The position numbers and the translations under genes are program-made. A model generated the notes under the pieces. The model was not told where the DNA came from. It worked only from the letters and a program-made list of their open reading frames with translations, and ran no database searches. This document shows positions 38,749-49,583 of a stretch of 64,000 nt of DNA, in pieces; the stretch's first letter is position 1; each line of letters starts with the position of its first letter. The stretch is from Flavobacteriales bacterium (lineage in GTDB: Bacteria; Bacteroidota; Bacteroidia; JANQJC01): assembly GCA_028281825.1 (NCBI GenBank), contig JANQJC010000124.1, positions 1 through 64,000 of the forward strand, written 5' to 3'.

Positions 38749-40344
38749 TTACCAGTTGATATAGTAAACCAAGGTATGTATACCAGTGAGCAGAAAAACG
38801 AGGCCACCTGATATAGATAATACCCAGCCTGCCGTCTTACTTTTCTCAAACACCTGATGTAGTGAATAAATTCCACCCAGCAGAAGAAATGGGTAGGCAT
38901 AAGTAAGATGCCGATGATCCGCCATACCATATACTACACTGAACATAACAGACACAAACAGTGGGATAAACAACATGATAAGAAGTACAAAATTTTTCCT
39001 AAAAAGCCTTTTTCCAAAAACCACCAATAGGATTAAAATCATAGCAAAGCAGAAGTACTGCACAAAATAATTTATCCCACTGCCAATAAAGGAGTAAAGA
39101 ATGTTGGACGGAAACCTCATGGAACGATATGACATGTCGAACTTCTGCTCAATGAAATTGTGGAATATCTTTAGTTTATTCCCTATGTAGTATTTGAATG
39201 GATACCGTTCCCTGACTTCATTAGTTAGGCCTGATATCCTGGCAATATTTACTTCTTGAAGCTGGAGTCTATCTTCTATTGGAATGCTCCTGTCTAAACA
39301 AGTGTTGTAATCTGACTTGATTGTTTGCACCAAATCCATCAACTCTTGATCTTCTTTAATCCAATCAGGTAAAAGTTCATTACCTAAAGGATTGATACCT
39401 TTTGCGAAAAAGGAGTCGGGCAAAATCCAGGCACTTAGGCTGGTTTTCTCCCAAAAAAGCCAATTCTCTCCTGATTTAATTACAAAGTTATTCCACTCCT
39501 GAAAGGTCTTGTTTAAGCTTTTTGCATAGTGCGTTGATGTTTCCAATAAGATAAACTCTTCTGTATTCTTGTAGTTTCTTACTACCCAGAGACTTTCTAT
39601 TACTATAATTGGAGCTATGAACAAAAGCAGCTTTACTTTCCCTTGAGGCCTACCAAGGGTTTTGTATATCATGTAAACTGTAATAAGTCCAAAAAAAGGT
39701 ATGAAAAACGGGCGCATAAAAATGGCCATCATCATATTAAAACCCATTAACAAAAACATCCAGGGAGAAACCGTTCCCTTTTTTGTGGTAACGTATGCAA
39801 AGTGTAACGCTATGATGAGCAGAGAAATAGATAAGCTTTCGGACATGATGTAAAAGGCATACTTACTGACATAGACTGATAGCAGATAAACAGACAAGAA
39901 AGCAGCAAAAGCTAATTTACTCTTGGTCAGCATATAGACCAGGTGTGCTAGAAAATAGGCAGCAATCGCAGAAAATATTAATTGAATTAGCACAATGAAG
40001 TTCATGCCGCCATCAATGCCAAGTACTTGAAGGGCAGGAAACAGCAGTACAGCATAACCAGGCATCCTGAAAGCAAACTCTTTTTGTAGATTTGCATTGG
40101 GGTCTTTATCCCATTCAATATCCCTTATTGCATCCGGATAAATATGGCGCCTCCAGAGCCAGTAACCTTTATCCCTCATCAAGTTGTAGGCCAACTTGAA
40201 GTAATATTCTGAATCACCAGAACCAACGTAATAGCCTCTTTGGGGATTAAGACCAGAAAGTAAAAAGTAGCCTTGCACCAGCTTGAACACAAAGCAAAAT
40301 ACTATCCACATCTTCCAGTTGGAAGGCCTCAAAAATTCCCTCAT
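38749..40344 (-). CDS. Multi-TM glycosyltransferase-like membrane protein (GT39/mannosyltransferase type)
   Basis: About 10 hydrophobic helices; SGDSEYYFKLAYNLMRDKGYW and RMPGYAVLLFPALQVLG patterns typical of such proteins. Confidence 0.65.
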   Translation of the reverse strand: MREFLRPSNWKMWIVFCFVFKLVQGYFLLSGLNPQRGYYVGSGDSEYYFKLAYNLMRDKGYWLWRRHIYPDAIRDIEWDKDPNANLQKEFAFRMPGYAVLLFPALQVLGIDGGMNFIVLIQLIFSAIAAYFLAHLVYMLTKSKLAFAAFLSVYLLSVYVSKYAFYIMSESLSISLLIIALHFAYVTTKKGTVSPWMFLLMGFNMMMAIFMRPFFIPFFGLITVYMIYKTLGRPQGKVKLLLFIAPIIVIESLWVVRNYKNTEEFILLETSTHYAKSLNKTFQEWNNFVIKSGENWLFWEKTSLSAWILPDSFFAKGINPLGNELLPDWIKEDQELMDLVQTIKSDYNTCLDRSIPIEDRLQLQEVNIARISGLTNEVRERYPFKYYIGNKLKIFHNFIEQKFDMSYRSMRFPSNILYSFIGSGINYFVQYFCFAMILILLVVFGKRLFRKNFVLLIMLFIPLFVSVMFSVVYGMADHRHLTYAYPFLLLGGIYSLHQVFEKSKTAGWVLSISGGLVFLLTGIHTLVYYINW

Positions 40345-40418
40345 TATCTAGGAGTTCTGCTGGTAAATAGGTTTAAAGATGGATAAAATTAATAAAGTTT
40401 GGACAAAATGTAAACTCA

Positions 40419-41228
40419 TTATACTTCGAATACGGCGACTAAGCTCCCACCGAAAGGGAGCTCCAATCTCTTGAGAATAGAGAGTTCAATCTTGCATAAA
40501 AAATTCATTATAGCACCCACTGCTCCCAGGGAAGTGTGCTGCTCTTTTTCTGATGCCATTAACTCTTCATCACTTCTCCTTCTTCCAAACTTATAGGGCA
40601 ATACCCGCACCAATAAAGTCAACGGCCACAAAAAAGAAAAGAAATAAGATACATAGTCTAGTTTCAACCCTGATGATTGGGCTAAGTTCTTGAGCATTGT
40701 CTTTGTGTACCTTCTATGATGACGAGCATAATCATCCATTTCAGACCACAGCCAGTTGTATGCCGGAGTCGTGATAACTATAGTATCCCCTTTTTTGAGT
40801 TTAGCTTTAATTTCCTTCATAAAAGCCGTATCATCTTCAATATGTTCTATTACATCAAAAAGACCAACGGTTCCAGCATTAAAACCTTCAAAATCAAATT
40901 CCTGAAACAGGCAATTGTATACTTTTTGCACCCCCCTGTTTTTAGCTGCCAGGCAACCTTCGTAGCCAGGTTCTATGAGTGCAATATCTATCTCCGAAAA
41001 GTTTCTTTGCAAAAACATGGCTTGCAAGCCATTTCCACCTCCCACATCGGCTATATTATTGCCCGACGCACCCACTTTTTTTATGGCATTGATGATAACG
41101 TTATTCCTGTGGTGAAACCAAAAGCTCCGCTCTTCAAATTTCAGATAGTCGGCATTACCTTTTTCTGGGTAGTCCAGTTGATAGTTTTTACCTGTAGTGT
41201 ATATGCCTGCGGTATCCTGTTGAAGCAT
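40419..41228 (-). CDS. SAM-dependent class I methyltransferase
   Basis: NIADVGGGNGLQAMFL, GLFDVIEHIEDDTAFMKEIKAKLKKGDTIVITTPAYNWLWSEMDDYARHHRRY. Confidence 0.9.
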   Translation of the reverse strand: MLQQDTAGIYTTGKNYQLDYPEKGNADYLKFEERSFWFHHRNNVIINAIKKVGASGNNIADVGGGNGLQAMFLQRNFSEIDIALIEPGYEGCLAAKNRGVQKVYNCLFQEFDFEGFNAGTVGLFDVIEHIEDDTAFMKEIKAKLKKGDTIVITTPAYNWLWSEMDDYARHHRRYTKTMLKNLAQSSGLKLDYVSYFFSFLWPLTLLVRVLPYKFGRRRSDEELMASEKEQHTSLGAVGAIMNFLCKIELSILKRLELPFGGSLVAVFEV

Positions 41229-41243
41229 GGGACTAATATAACC

Positions 41244-42485
41244 TTATTCTGATTGATTGTAGAGCACCATACTCAATGCCTTTTCATCAAAAACCTCGTT
41301 GGCAATTTCTAGTAGTTGAGAGCTGGTTAAAGCATCTACTTCTTTATGAATGTCTCTTAGTGACTTCACTTCATTAAAAATCAGGAAGCTTTTACCATAA
41401 CCTATCAGCTTGTTGTTGTTGCTCTCGTAACTGATAGCCTGATAACCCATTAGCTGCAACTTGGCCTTGTGCAACTGCAAAGTCCCTAATTTCTTCTCTC
41501 TTAGTTTTTTTAATTCAGTCTTTACCAGCTTAATGGTCCTATTCAAGTATTTTTGGTCAGTACCCAAATAGATGAGAAACAAACCTGTATCAGAATAGGC
41601 TGAATAGTGTGACTCCAAATTATAGGTTATACCGTGCTTCTCCCTGATGTTTAGATTAAGCCTTGAATTCATGCCAGGGCCACCAAGCAAGTTATTCAGC
41701 AAGCGCAAACCCAGGCGCCTTTTATCCTTCAGTGAGTATGCTTCATTACCCAATATAACGTGAGCCTGATAGGTATTCCTCTTAATGACTTTTGTCTCAG
41801 GCTTGTATCCCGTAAATGGCAACCTTGGCGGCCTGCCATTAGAGGCTGGTATATGGCCCAGATATTTTTCACTCAAGACGAGAAATCGCTTAGCTGAGAG
41901 CTTACCTACTGAGCAAAACACCATTTGGTCGGTAGTATAATTCCTACTAATGAAATCCAATACCATACGCTTGTTGAAAGTCTTCAGCTTATCTGGTTCA
42001 CCCAGTATGTTCTTACCCAGCGAATGTCCTTTGTACACCAACTCTTCAAAGTCGTCAAATATCTGTTCAGAAGGAGAATCCAAATAAGAATTTATTTCAT
42101 CTATTATTACTTCCTTCTCCTTTCTCAACTCCTTTTCAGGAAAAATAGAATTAAAAGTAATGTCGCTTATCAATTCAATGGCTCGAGCATAGAACTCCCT
42201 TAAAAAAGTTCCATAGATAAAGGTCTCTTCTTTGGTGGTATAGGCATTCAACTCCCCACCTACATCCTCTAGCCTGCTCAATATATGATAAGCTCGCCTG
42301 TTTTTGGTTCCTTTAAATAGCACATGCTCAATAAAGTGGGCCATTCCTGCTTCTTGCTCATTCTCATCGCGAGAACCTACATTAATAATAAGCCCACAAT
42401 GCGCCACTTCAGCATCCACCTGTTTGTGCACCAGGCGAATACCGTTAGGCAAGGTGTGATAGAAATAATCTCTCTCTGTAGACAC
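41244..42485 (-). CDS. M16 (insulinase-like) zinc peptidase
   Basis: HFIEHVLFKGTKNRRA (HxxEH), EVIIDEINSYLDSPSEQIFDDF, GGPGMNSRLNLNIREKHGITYNL. Confidence 0.95.
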   Translation of the reverse strand: MSTERDYFYHTLPNGIRLVHKQVDAEVAHCGLIINVGSRDENEQEAGMAHFIEHVLFKGTKNRRAYHILSRLEDVGGELNAYTTKEETFIYGTFLREFYARAIELISDITFNSIFPEKELRKEKEVIIDEINSYLDSPSEQIFDDFEELVYKGHSLGKNILGEPDKLKTFNKRMVLDFISRNYTTDQMVFCSVGKLSAKRFLVLSEKYLGHIPASNGRPPRLPFTGYKPETKVIKRNTYQAHVILGNEAYSLKDKRRLGLRLLNNLLGGPGMNSRLNLNIREKHGITYNLESHYSAYSDTGLFLIYLGTDQKYLNRTIKLVKTELKKLREKKLGTLQLHKAKLQLMGYQAISYESNNNKLIGYGKSFLIFNEVKSLRDIHKEVDALTSSQLLEIANEVFDEKALSMVLYNQSE

Positions 42486-42529
42486 TGTTCAGCTATTAGG
42501 CGCGCAAAGGTAATAAAAGAGTAGCCTGT

Positions 42530-44047
42530 TTAATTAGATGGGCTTTCCTGTAATGATTCTTTTTGCAGCAGTAGCAAACCGGCGATGACTAAAAATGGCA
42601 TAGCAGGGATACGATACCTTACTATACTTCCTAGCACAGGAGTGGTGAAACCGGTCAAGAGATAAACAACCAATACAAAACTGAGGCAAAATATCAGCCA
42701 CTTTTTGTTTACCGATTGCCATCTACCTCTTATGAAGGCATAAAGGATGAAAAGAAGTATTGCGAAGTTCTCAAGACCTGCAAATAGTGTAAATGGCTGT
42801 AAACTCTCCAATGGCCAAGGGCGGAAGAAGGCATTGTAAAAAGCCCTGGGTAGCGCCTTTACAAAACTCAGTACATTAGGTTCTAGCTCCCCTGTGTGTA
42901 TACTACTGCCTGTTTTACCGTAATCTTTAATCACATGAAAAGTGATATCATCGGCGTATACCATGAGCCTTTTTTCTGTAATCAAACTATCCTTTACTGA
43001 CCAACACTCGGTCACCCCGCTTATTTCAGCGATTTGGCTTGAACGGTCATACTCAATTTGGTCATAATATTGAGACTCAATGTAAAAGGTATCCCTTTTC
43101 AAGCCTTCAATACTCTCTAAATAAACACCACCTTTTACCAAGAGGTTAAAGTCCTTTTGCTTGGCAGACAATAGTTGCAATGGATTAGGTACTGGCAACA
43201 AATGATGGGCACCCAAGCCTATTACCAAACACACTAGCATGGTGATTGTGTATTTAAAAACAGGTTTCCTCTCATTAGAAAACCTCAGCCACAGGTTAGC
43301 AATAAGGGCTGGTATTATTGCCCCTAAGATGTAAAACTTAGTAAAAGCTATTAATGCGACTGAAAACGCTATCCACAATACACTGAAAATAGGCGAGCCT
43401 TGCTTGTCCAATGCCCTGTGAAAGAAGTATATGAGAAATCCCAAACCAAAGAAAAGAATGCCTTCTTTCAGCACACCAGAACCCCAAAACAAAACAGAAG
43501 GCAGCAAGAAGACAGCAGCAAACAACAACTTACTTTTGTCTTTTACTATTGGCTCAAAGGTTTTGTAAATAGCTGTAAGCCCCAGCAGTGAGATAAAGCA
43601 CATGAAGACTGAATGCACATTGTAGTAACCAAAAGAGAGTAACCGAACTGCCGCATTGAAACGAATGATAGTGTGGCTATCGTTATATAGATTGCTATCA
43701 TACTCACGAAACCAGTTGTTCATTTGGTCATAGTACTGGTTGAAATATTCTCCATCGTTTTGAAAACCAAAAAGCATCTTGAAGTAATCTACAGGATGTG
43801 CTTTCAAGGCATCGTACATGGGTTTGCTATCATCAAAATACTTGTAGATGTCGGCAGTAAACCTATCTGTGTAATAGAAAGTATAGATAGCCCAAAGCAC
43901 CACCCCAAAGAGCATCTTTAATACAAACACTCCTTGAAACCACCTAACAGGAATGGCACTTGTTTTGAAAAATGAAATACGGGAAATAAGAAAAAGAAAT
44001 ACGGCTGCCCAGGCAACGCTTAAAGATATTTCGAGCAGTAGGTCCAC
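42530..44047 (-). CDS. Multi-TM membrane protein, possibly glycan-related
   Basis: Many TM helices; ORF in the surface-polysaccharide gene neighbourhood. Confidence 0.65.
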   Translation of the reverse strand: MDLLLEISLSVAWAAVFLFLISRISFFKTSAIPVRWFQGVFVLKMLFGVVLWAIYTFYYTDRFTADIYKYFDDSKPMYDALKAHPVDYFKMLFGFQNDGEYFNQYYDQMNNWFREYDSNLYNDSHTIIRFNAAVRLLSFGYYNVHSVFMCFISLLGLTAIYKTFEPIVKDKSKLLFAAVFLLPSVLFWGSGVLKEGILFFGLGFLIYFFHRALDKQGSPIFSVLWIAFSVALIAFTKFYILGAIIPALIANLWLRFSNERKPVFKYTITMLVCLVIGLGAHHLLPVPNPLQLLSAKQKDFNLLVKGGVYLESIEGLKRDTFYIESQYYDQIEYDRSSQIAEISGVTECWSVKDSLITEKRLMVYADDITFHVIKDYGKTGSSIHTGELEPNVLSFVKALPRAFYNAFFRPWPLESLQPFTLFAGLENFAILLFILYAFIRGRWQSVNKKWLIFCLSFVLVVYLLTGFTTPVLGSIVRYRIPAMPFLVIAGLLLLQKESLQESPSN

Positions 44048-44135
44048 TCAGCCAAAGATAGTTTTTGTTCTATTAGTTAAATCTCCACAATAAAATAATC
44101 TAAAAACTTGTTAGTGTACTATCAAAACACTCATT

Positions 44136-44981
44136 ATGCCCATTCGCTTTTACTTCCTAATTGTGTTAATACTTGGTGGCTCTTGCTCACAGCCTCAAGG
44201 TAAAAACTCGACAATACCTTCACCTATCAACCTATTTAACCCCGAAGGCAATACTATTGAAACACGCTTTTTGCCACATGAGGGTTTTGATAGAATCAGG
44301 GTAGAAGAAGGCTCATTTGCCGCTTACCTGAGAAGACTCCCGCTTAAACCTGATGGCAGTAAAGTGTATACTTATGATGGAAGAGTAAAAAAGAACAACC
44401 ATGTGTACTGCGGGGTTGTTGACCTAGAAATAGGAACCCGTGATTTACAGCAGTGTGCTGATGCTATTATGCGCCTGCGCGGCGAATACTTGTATCACTC
44501 CCAGCAATACGAGCAGATACATTTTAACTTTACTAATGGTTTCAGAGTAGATTACACTGAATGGATGAAAGGAAAAAGAGTAAAAGTAAGTGGGAACAAC
44601 ACTTCCTGGACTTCTTCTACCTCACCCTCAAATACTTATCAAGATTTCAGGAAGTATATGGATTTGATATTTGCTTATGCGGGAACCCTTTCATTGGCTA
44701 AGGAGCTTAAATCCGTCAGGCTCGAAAACATGCAGATTGGGGATGTTTTTATACAGGGTGGCAGCCCCGGACATGCAGTGATTGTGGTAGACATGATTGA
44801 AAACCCCGAAGGCGAAAAGTACTTTATGTTGGCTCAAAGCTACATGCCTGCCCAGGATATACAGGTGCTGCTCAACCCTCTTGACAAGGGAGTAAGCCCC
44901 TGGTACCCTCTTAATTTTGATGGGAACTTAGCAACCCCTGAGTGGACATTTAAAAGTACAGACCTAAAAAGATTTGAGTAG
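44136..44981 (+). CDS. DUF4846-type putative lipoprotein
   Basis: Lipobox-like ILGGSC; HEGFDRIRVEEGSFAAYLRRLPLKPDGSKVYTYDG...VDLEIGTRDLQQCADAIMRLRGEYLY. Confidence 0.75.
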   Translation: MPIRFYFLIVLILGGSCSQPQGKNSTIPSPINLFNPEGNTIETRFLPHEGFDRIRVEEGSFAAYLRRLPLKPDGSKVYTYDGRVKKNNHVYCGVVDLEIGTRDLQQCADAIMRLRGEYLYHSQQYEQIHFNFTNGFRVDYTEWMKGKRVKVSGNNTSWTSSTSPSNTYQDFRKYMDLIFAYAGTLSLAKELKSVRLENMQIGDVFIQGGSPGHAVIVVDMIENPEGEKYFMLAQSYMPAQDIQVLLNPLDKGVSPWYPLNFDGNLATPEWTFKSTDLKRFE

Positions 44982-45046
44982 TTCAGGCTCTTACTGAACA
45001 AGTAGCATGAAAAAACGTTAATTTAACCTCACAAAAAAACTTAACC

Positions 45047-45460
45047 ATGAAAAGACACGCAACATCAGTATGGGAAGGAAGTGGCAAAGAAGGCAAAGGC
45101 CATTTAACGACCCAAAGCACCGTACTTAGTGAAACACAATACTCCTACTCTTCTCGCTTTGAAGATGGTATTGGCACCAACCCTGAAGAGTTGGTTGCAG
45201 CAGCCCACGCAGGTTGTTTCAATATGAAACTATCGTTTGTGTTGGGTGCTGCCGGCTTTACACCTGAAAAACTAGAAACCAAAGCTGTTATCACTTTGGA
45301 GGATGGAGCAGTAAGCAAATCAGAGCTTACTTTAACTGCCGCTGTGCCAGACATCGATGCACAAAAGTTCGAAGAGTCAGTAAGGGATGCGGAAAAGAAT
45401 TGCCCTATTTCAAAGCTACTTGATACGGAAATTGTAGTGAACTACACGCTAAACAACTAG
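45047..45460 (+). CDS. OsmC family protein
   Basis: RHATSVWEGSGKEGKGHL...GIGTNPEELVAAAHAGCFNMKLSFVL...NCPISKLLDTEIVVNYTL. Confidence 0.93.
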   Translation: MKRHATSVWEGSGKEGKGHLTTQSTVLSETQYSYSSRFEDGIGTNPEELVAAAHAGCFNMKLSFVLGAAGFTPEKLETKAVITLEDGAVSKSELTLTAAVPDIDAQKFEESVRDAEKNCPISKLLDTEIVVNYTLNN

Positions 45461-46566
45461 TTTCTTATCACTGAGATAAGTCGGTGTTTTTCTTTATCCC
45501 AACATAACTGTTGAGCAGCTTTACTGGATTTTTGCTTCCATTCTGCAATTTGGTTAGGATTGGATAGCATTTCTTTCATTTTCGCAGCGATGTCTTCAGG
45601 CTTATGAGAAGGTATGAAATTACCAACCCCATATTGCCGTATGATGGTTTCTACTTCTGGCAGTTTGGATGCCAGCACTGGAATACCAGCTTGTATATAA
45701 TCAAACAGTTTATTAGGCAAGCTGTACCTGTAATTGATGTTGGTATCCTTATCCAGGGTAAGCCCTAAGTCGGCAATACGAGTGTATTGCATCATTTCCT
45801 CAAACGGCAAGCGCCCTTTGAAGATGACTTTACCTTTTAAGCCTCCTTCTTGGGACATGGTTTTTAGGGTTTCAATCACATCACCACTACCGAGAACTAG
45901 AAGGACTATGTCATCAAGGTATTTCATGGCTTGCACGGCCTCTTCCCCACCCCTGTCTACATTAATACCAGAGCCTTGTAAGATGATTAGTTTCTTATTT
46001 ACAGGTAATCCTAGCTGCTCTCTCGTTTTCTGCTCTTTTAATACCAGAGTTTGGGGTACATTGCGCACCACCGCCATCTCAACACCATATTCTTGCTTAT
46101 AAAGTTTAGCAATGGAATTGTTCACGGTAATCGCCTTTTTCACTTTTGGCAGGCAAAACCTTTCAATCTTTTGCCAAATACCCTTTACAAATGGCCGACC
46201 TTCCAACTCTGGAACTCCAGTGTAATACTCATGGCTGTCATAAATTAGTTCTTTGCCGCGCAGCCTACTCATTAGGTAATTAGGCAAAAGGGTATCAAGG
46301 TCGTTGGAATAAAGTAAGTCTACTTTGCTGAAAAGCAAAAACAAAAAAAGCCTGAAATTATATTCCGCGTAAAATAAAGGGCCTTTCCTGAAAAGCAGTT
46401 TCATACGCTTAGTGGCATATGGCCTTGTATCCATAGGAAGGCTGTTGTTTAGTTGGCGACCAACTAATTTCACATCATAACCTTCTTCTACCAGGCAAGA
46501 GCAAACACGGTTTACCCTTTGATCGGTAGATAAGTCGTTAGTAACGGAAACAATAACCCTTTTCAC
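45457..46566 (-). CDS. GT4-like glycosyltransferase
   Basis: VSVTNDLSTDQRVNRVCSCLVEEGYDVKLVGR, ELIYDSHEYYTGVPEL, C-terminal LPNKLFDYIQAGIPVLASKLPEVETII. Confidence 0.88.
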   Translation of the reverse strand: MKRVIVSVTNDLSTDQRVNRVCSCLVEEGYDVKLVGRQLNNSLPMDTRPYATKRMKLLFRKGPLFYAEYNFRLFLFLLFSKVDLLYSNDLDTLLPNYLMSRLRGKELIYDSHEYYTGVPELEGRPFVKGIWQKIERFCLPKVKKAITVNNSIAKLYKQEYGVEMAVVRNVPQTLVLKEQKTREQLGLPVNKKLIILQGSGINVDRGGEEAVQAMKYLDDIVLLVLGSGDVIETLKTMSQEGGLKGKVIFKGRLPFEEMMQYTRIADLGLTLDKDTNINYRYSLPNKLFDYIQAGIPVLASKLPEVETIIRQYGVGNFIPSHKPEDIAAKMKEMLSNPNQIAEWKQKSSKAAQQLCWDKEKHRLISVIRN

Positions 46567-46620
46567 AATGGCGAAAATAAACGCTTTTAAATGAAAGTAG
46601 AGTTATATTATGGGCAGGTA

Positions 46621-47262
46621 TTATTTTTTGCGAGCTATTAACAGGCCATCCCTTACTGGTAGCAACACATTTTCAACCCGGGTATCAGCATTTACTTTTT
46701 CGCAGTAATCCACAAGGGCAGCTGTGTCTATATCCATTTCCTCTCTTGGTAGGGTAACCTTGCCACTCCAAAGCACATTGTCTGCGATGATGTAACCACC
46801 AGGGTTCATCTTGTCTATCACCAAATCAAAATAGTTGCTGTAATTCTCTTTGTCGGCATCAATAAAAACCAAGTCTAATTTAACATCTAAAGTCGGAATG
46901 AATTCCAAAGCATTGCCGATGCGATAGTCTACTTTCTCTTCAATACCAGCTTTGGCCAAATACTTGCGTACCATAGTCTCCAACTCTTCATTGATATCAA
47001 TGGTATAGAGTTTACCATCCTCTTGCAACCCATTGCTCAGGCATATTGCCGAGTAACCTGTAAAAGTACCTATTTCAAGTATGTTTTTGGGCTTAATCAT
47101 TTGGCTTAACATGCGCAACACTTGACCTTGTATATGCCCTGATAGCATTCGTGGCATCAAGGTTTTGGCATAAGTCTCACGATTGAGTTCTGCTAGTACA
47201 CCCGTCTCTTGCTGGGTATATTTAGCGGCATAATCTTCTATGTTCTTGGGTAAAAAGTCCAT
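46621..47262 (-). CDS. O-methyltransferase (class I SAM)
   Basis: NILEIGTFTGYSAICLSNGL, LDLVFIDADKENYSNYFDLVIDKMNPGGYIIADNVLWSGKV. Confidence 0.93.
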   Translation of the reverse strand: MDFLPKNIEDYAAKYTQQETGVLAELNRETYAKTLMPRMLSGHIQGQVLRMLSQMIKPKNILEIGTFTGYSAICLSNGLQEDGKLYTIDINEELETMVRKYLAKAGIEEKVDYRIGNALEFIPTLDVKLDLVFIDADKENYSNYFDLVIDKMNPGGYIIADNVLWSGKVTLPREEMDIDTAALVDYCEKVNADTRVENVLLPVRDGLLIARKK

Positions 47263-47270
47263 CTTAGGTA

Positions 47271-49583
47271 TTAAAATGTGAAGCTCACGCCCGCACTAGG
47301 TAGAACAGGCAATTGGTCTACCCTTTCATATTTGATACGGTCGAAATAGAAAATATTTTGACGGTTGTAGGCATTAGTAACACCCACATTGGCTTCTAAC
47401 TCACTATTCTCATTGAATATAAACTTCTTCTTAAGTGTTAAATCCAACCTGTGGTAATATGGCAACCTACCTGTGTTTAAGTCATCGTACTGAATACCTA
47501 AACTACCATTCTCAGTAGTGTAGTCGCCAGTGAAGTCTCCGTTAAAATCAAGCAACTCATAGTAACCTTGAGTTTGCGTGAATGGAAACCCAGAACCCAT
47601 GTTCCAGCGTGCGTCCAACTCCCATGTATTGCCTTTACCGAATTTATAGGCTGCAACTAGATTCACGTTATGACGGCGATCGTAATGAGGGAAATATTCA
47701 TCAATTCCCGTCTCTGTTTCGTATTCGCGGGTTACCCTACCTAAACTATATACTGCCCAAATGTATAATTGCCTGTAATCATACTTCAGTAGCACATCAA
47801 TACCGTAGGCCCTGCCTTTCTCTATGATAAAGTCTTTCTTTTGGTAGTCAGGTATTTCACTATATTCCTCAGTGTCATCAAATAGCTTATCCCTATTGAT
47901 GTTAGTCAGCTGAGTGAAGTTGATAAGGTAACCTTCAACGTTAAGGGATATACGTTTGCTAATGTCGTATTCAAAGCCAGCAATATTATGAATTGCTTTT
48001 TGAAGGCGATGCCTTACATCCTCGTCATTGTATGTTTTAGGAAGATTCTCAGGACTTGATAGGAAGCCATAGAACAAGTTAACTACGTCCCTATCAGAGT
48101 TGGCACTTAGCAAGTTTTGTGAGTAGAAGCCACCAGCGTATTTAAGACGAAATTTTTTAGCCAGGTTGTACTTTAACCCCAACCTTGGTTCAGGAGAAAA
48201 TGTAGCTAAAGAGGCATAGTAATGCATCCTGAAGCTAGGCTCAATTACCACTTTATCCTTGGTAATGCGGTATTTGAAATAACCGGCAATTTCAGTGGTA
48301 AAGTCTTCCTGCTCAATCTTTCTATTCACACTATTGAAAAAGGTAAAGTCTGTGGCGAATCCAATTACTTCAATCCCATATTTCAATTCATTTCTACCCA
48401 AGAAGTAAGTAAAATCAAGGCCCAGGTTAAAACCTGAAATAGTACTACTATCAGGTGGTTGGTTTTCTTCCTGAAGCGTAATACCATATTGAGAATAAGC
48501 AAAGTCACCTGAAATTAATACTGGTGAGCCACTTGGAACCAAGATAAAATTACTACCAAAACCTGATGTTTTCCAGTCGTAGTCAGAAACTGCCTGATAG
48601 TTTACATTATCCCTAAAGTGGAAACCAAAGACATTGAACTTACTACCATTAGAGGCATTGAAAGACATCTTGCCATACAAGTCAGTAAAGCCAAATGGCA
48701 GGCCGCCTGAGTCAATATAGGTGTATAAGGCCTTGGAACTTTCTGCCAGATAGGAATGCTTACCTGAGAAAATGAACGAAGAGCTACCCTCATTATCATC
48801 TGTGGACTTCTTCAATGGCCCCTCTAATAGCAGCCTTGACAAAAACGGGTTCACAGCCACTTTACCACCAAACCTTCGGGTATTACCATTTCTTGTGGTG
48901 ATATCCATAATAGATGACGTTCTACCACCATGCTCGGCATTAAAACCGCCAGTACTCACATCAGCATTTCTGATTATATCCGGGTCAAACACCGAAAAGA
49001 AACCAATGCTATGGAATGGGTTGTAAATCACCATACCATCTAACATCACCTTGTTTTGAACTGGTGAGCCACCGCGAATATATATCTGCCCACCCTGATC
49101 ACCAGTGAATACGACACCCGGTATCACTTGAAGGTATTGAGCCAAATCGGGCTCACCACCAATAGTCGGTATCTGTTGCATTTCTTTTGGTGTAATCTTA
49201 AAGTCTGAAATCTTAACTTCAGTGGTTTTCTCTTGCGCCGCTGCCGATACTTGCACCGCCTGCATCTGCACTGAAGACTCCGATACTTCCATCTTCACCG
49301 TGGTGATTTCGTTGGCCTTTACAGTATATGTTTGCACCAATGAGTCATAACCCAGAGAAGAGACTTTTAGTGTTATTTCACCCGGTTGCAACTTAGTAAG
49401 TGAAAAATAACCGTTTACGTCTGTGGCTACACCTTGAGCGGTACCCTGTATCACCACGTTGGTAAATATCATGGGCTCGCCTGTTCCTTTGTCGTACACA
49501 AACCCCCTTATGCTTCCGGTTTGTGCAAATGTTGTAGTAGCAATGCAAACAAGCGAGAATAAAAATATCAGTCTTTTCACCAT
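47271..49583 (-). CDS. TonB-dependent receptor with carboxypeptidase-regulatory-like N-terminal domain
   Basis: GSIRGFVYDKGTGEPMIFTNVVIQGTAQGVATDVNGYFSLTKL; plug domain QVIPGVVFTGDQGGQIYIRGGSPVQNKVMLDGMVIYNPFH; C-terminal beta strand ending in F. Confidence 0.94.
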   Translation of the reverse strand: MVKRLIFLFSLVCIATTTFAQTGSIRGFVYDKGTGEPMIFTNVVIQGTAQGVATDVNGYFSLTKLQPGEITLKVSSLGYDSLVQTYTVKANEITTVKMEVSESSVQMQAVQVSAAAQEKTTEVKISDFKITPKEMQQIPTIGGEPDLAQYLQVIPGVVFTGDQGGQIYIRGGSPVQNKVMLDGMVIYNPFHSIGFFSVFDPDIIRNADVSTGGFNAEHGGRTSSIMDITTRNGNTRRFGGKVAVNPFLSRLLLEGPLKKSTDDNEGSSSFIFSGKHSYLAESSKALYTYIDSGGLPFGFTDLYGKMSFNASNGSKFNVFGFHFRDNVNYQAVSDYDWKTSGFGSNFILVPSGSPVLISGDFAYSQYGITLQEENQPPDSSTISGFNLGLDFTYFLGRNELKYGIEVIGFATDFTFFNSVNRKIEQEDFTTEIAGYFKYRITKDKVVIEPSFRMHYYASLATFSPEPRLGLKYNLAKKFRLKYAGGFYSQNLLSANSDRDVVNLFYGFLSSPENLPKTYNDEDVRHRLQKAIHNIAGFEYDISKRISLNVEGYLINFTQLTNINRDKLFDDTEEYSEIPDYQKKDFIIEKGRAYGIDVLLKYDYRQLYIWAVYSLGRVTREYETETGIDEYFPHYDRRHNVNLVAAYKFGKGNTWELDARWNMGSGFPFTQTQGYYELLDFNGDFTGDYTTENGSLGIQYDDLNTGRLPYYHRLDLTLKKKFIFNENSELEANVGVTNAYNRQNIFYFDRIKYERVDQLPVLPSAGVSFTF

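Noticed and set aside
44983-45001. GTTCAG-GCTCTTA-CTGAAC hairpin after the DUF4846 gene
   Set aside because: Short stem and no T tract; cannot be called a terminator.
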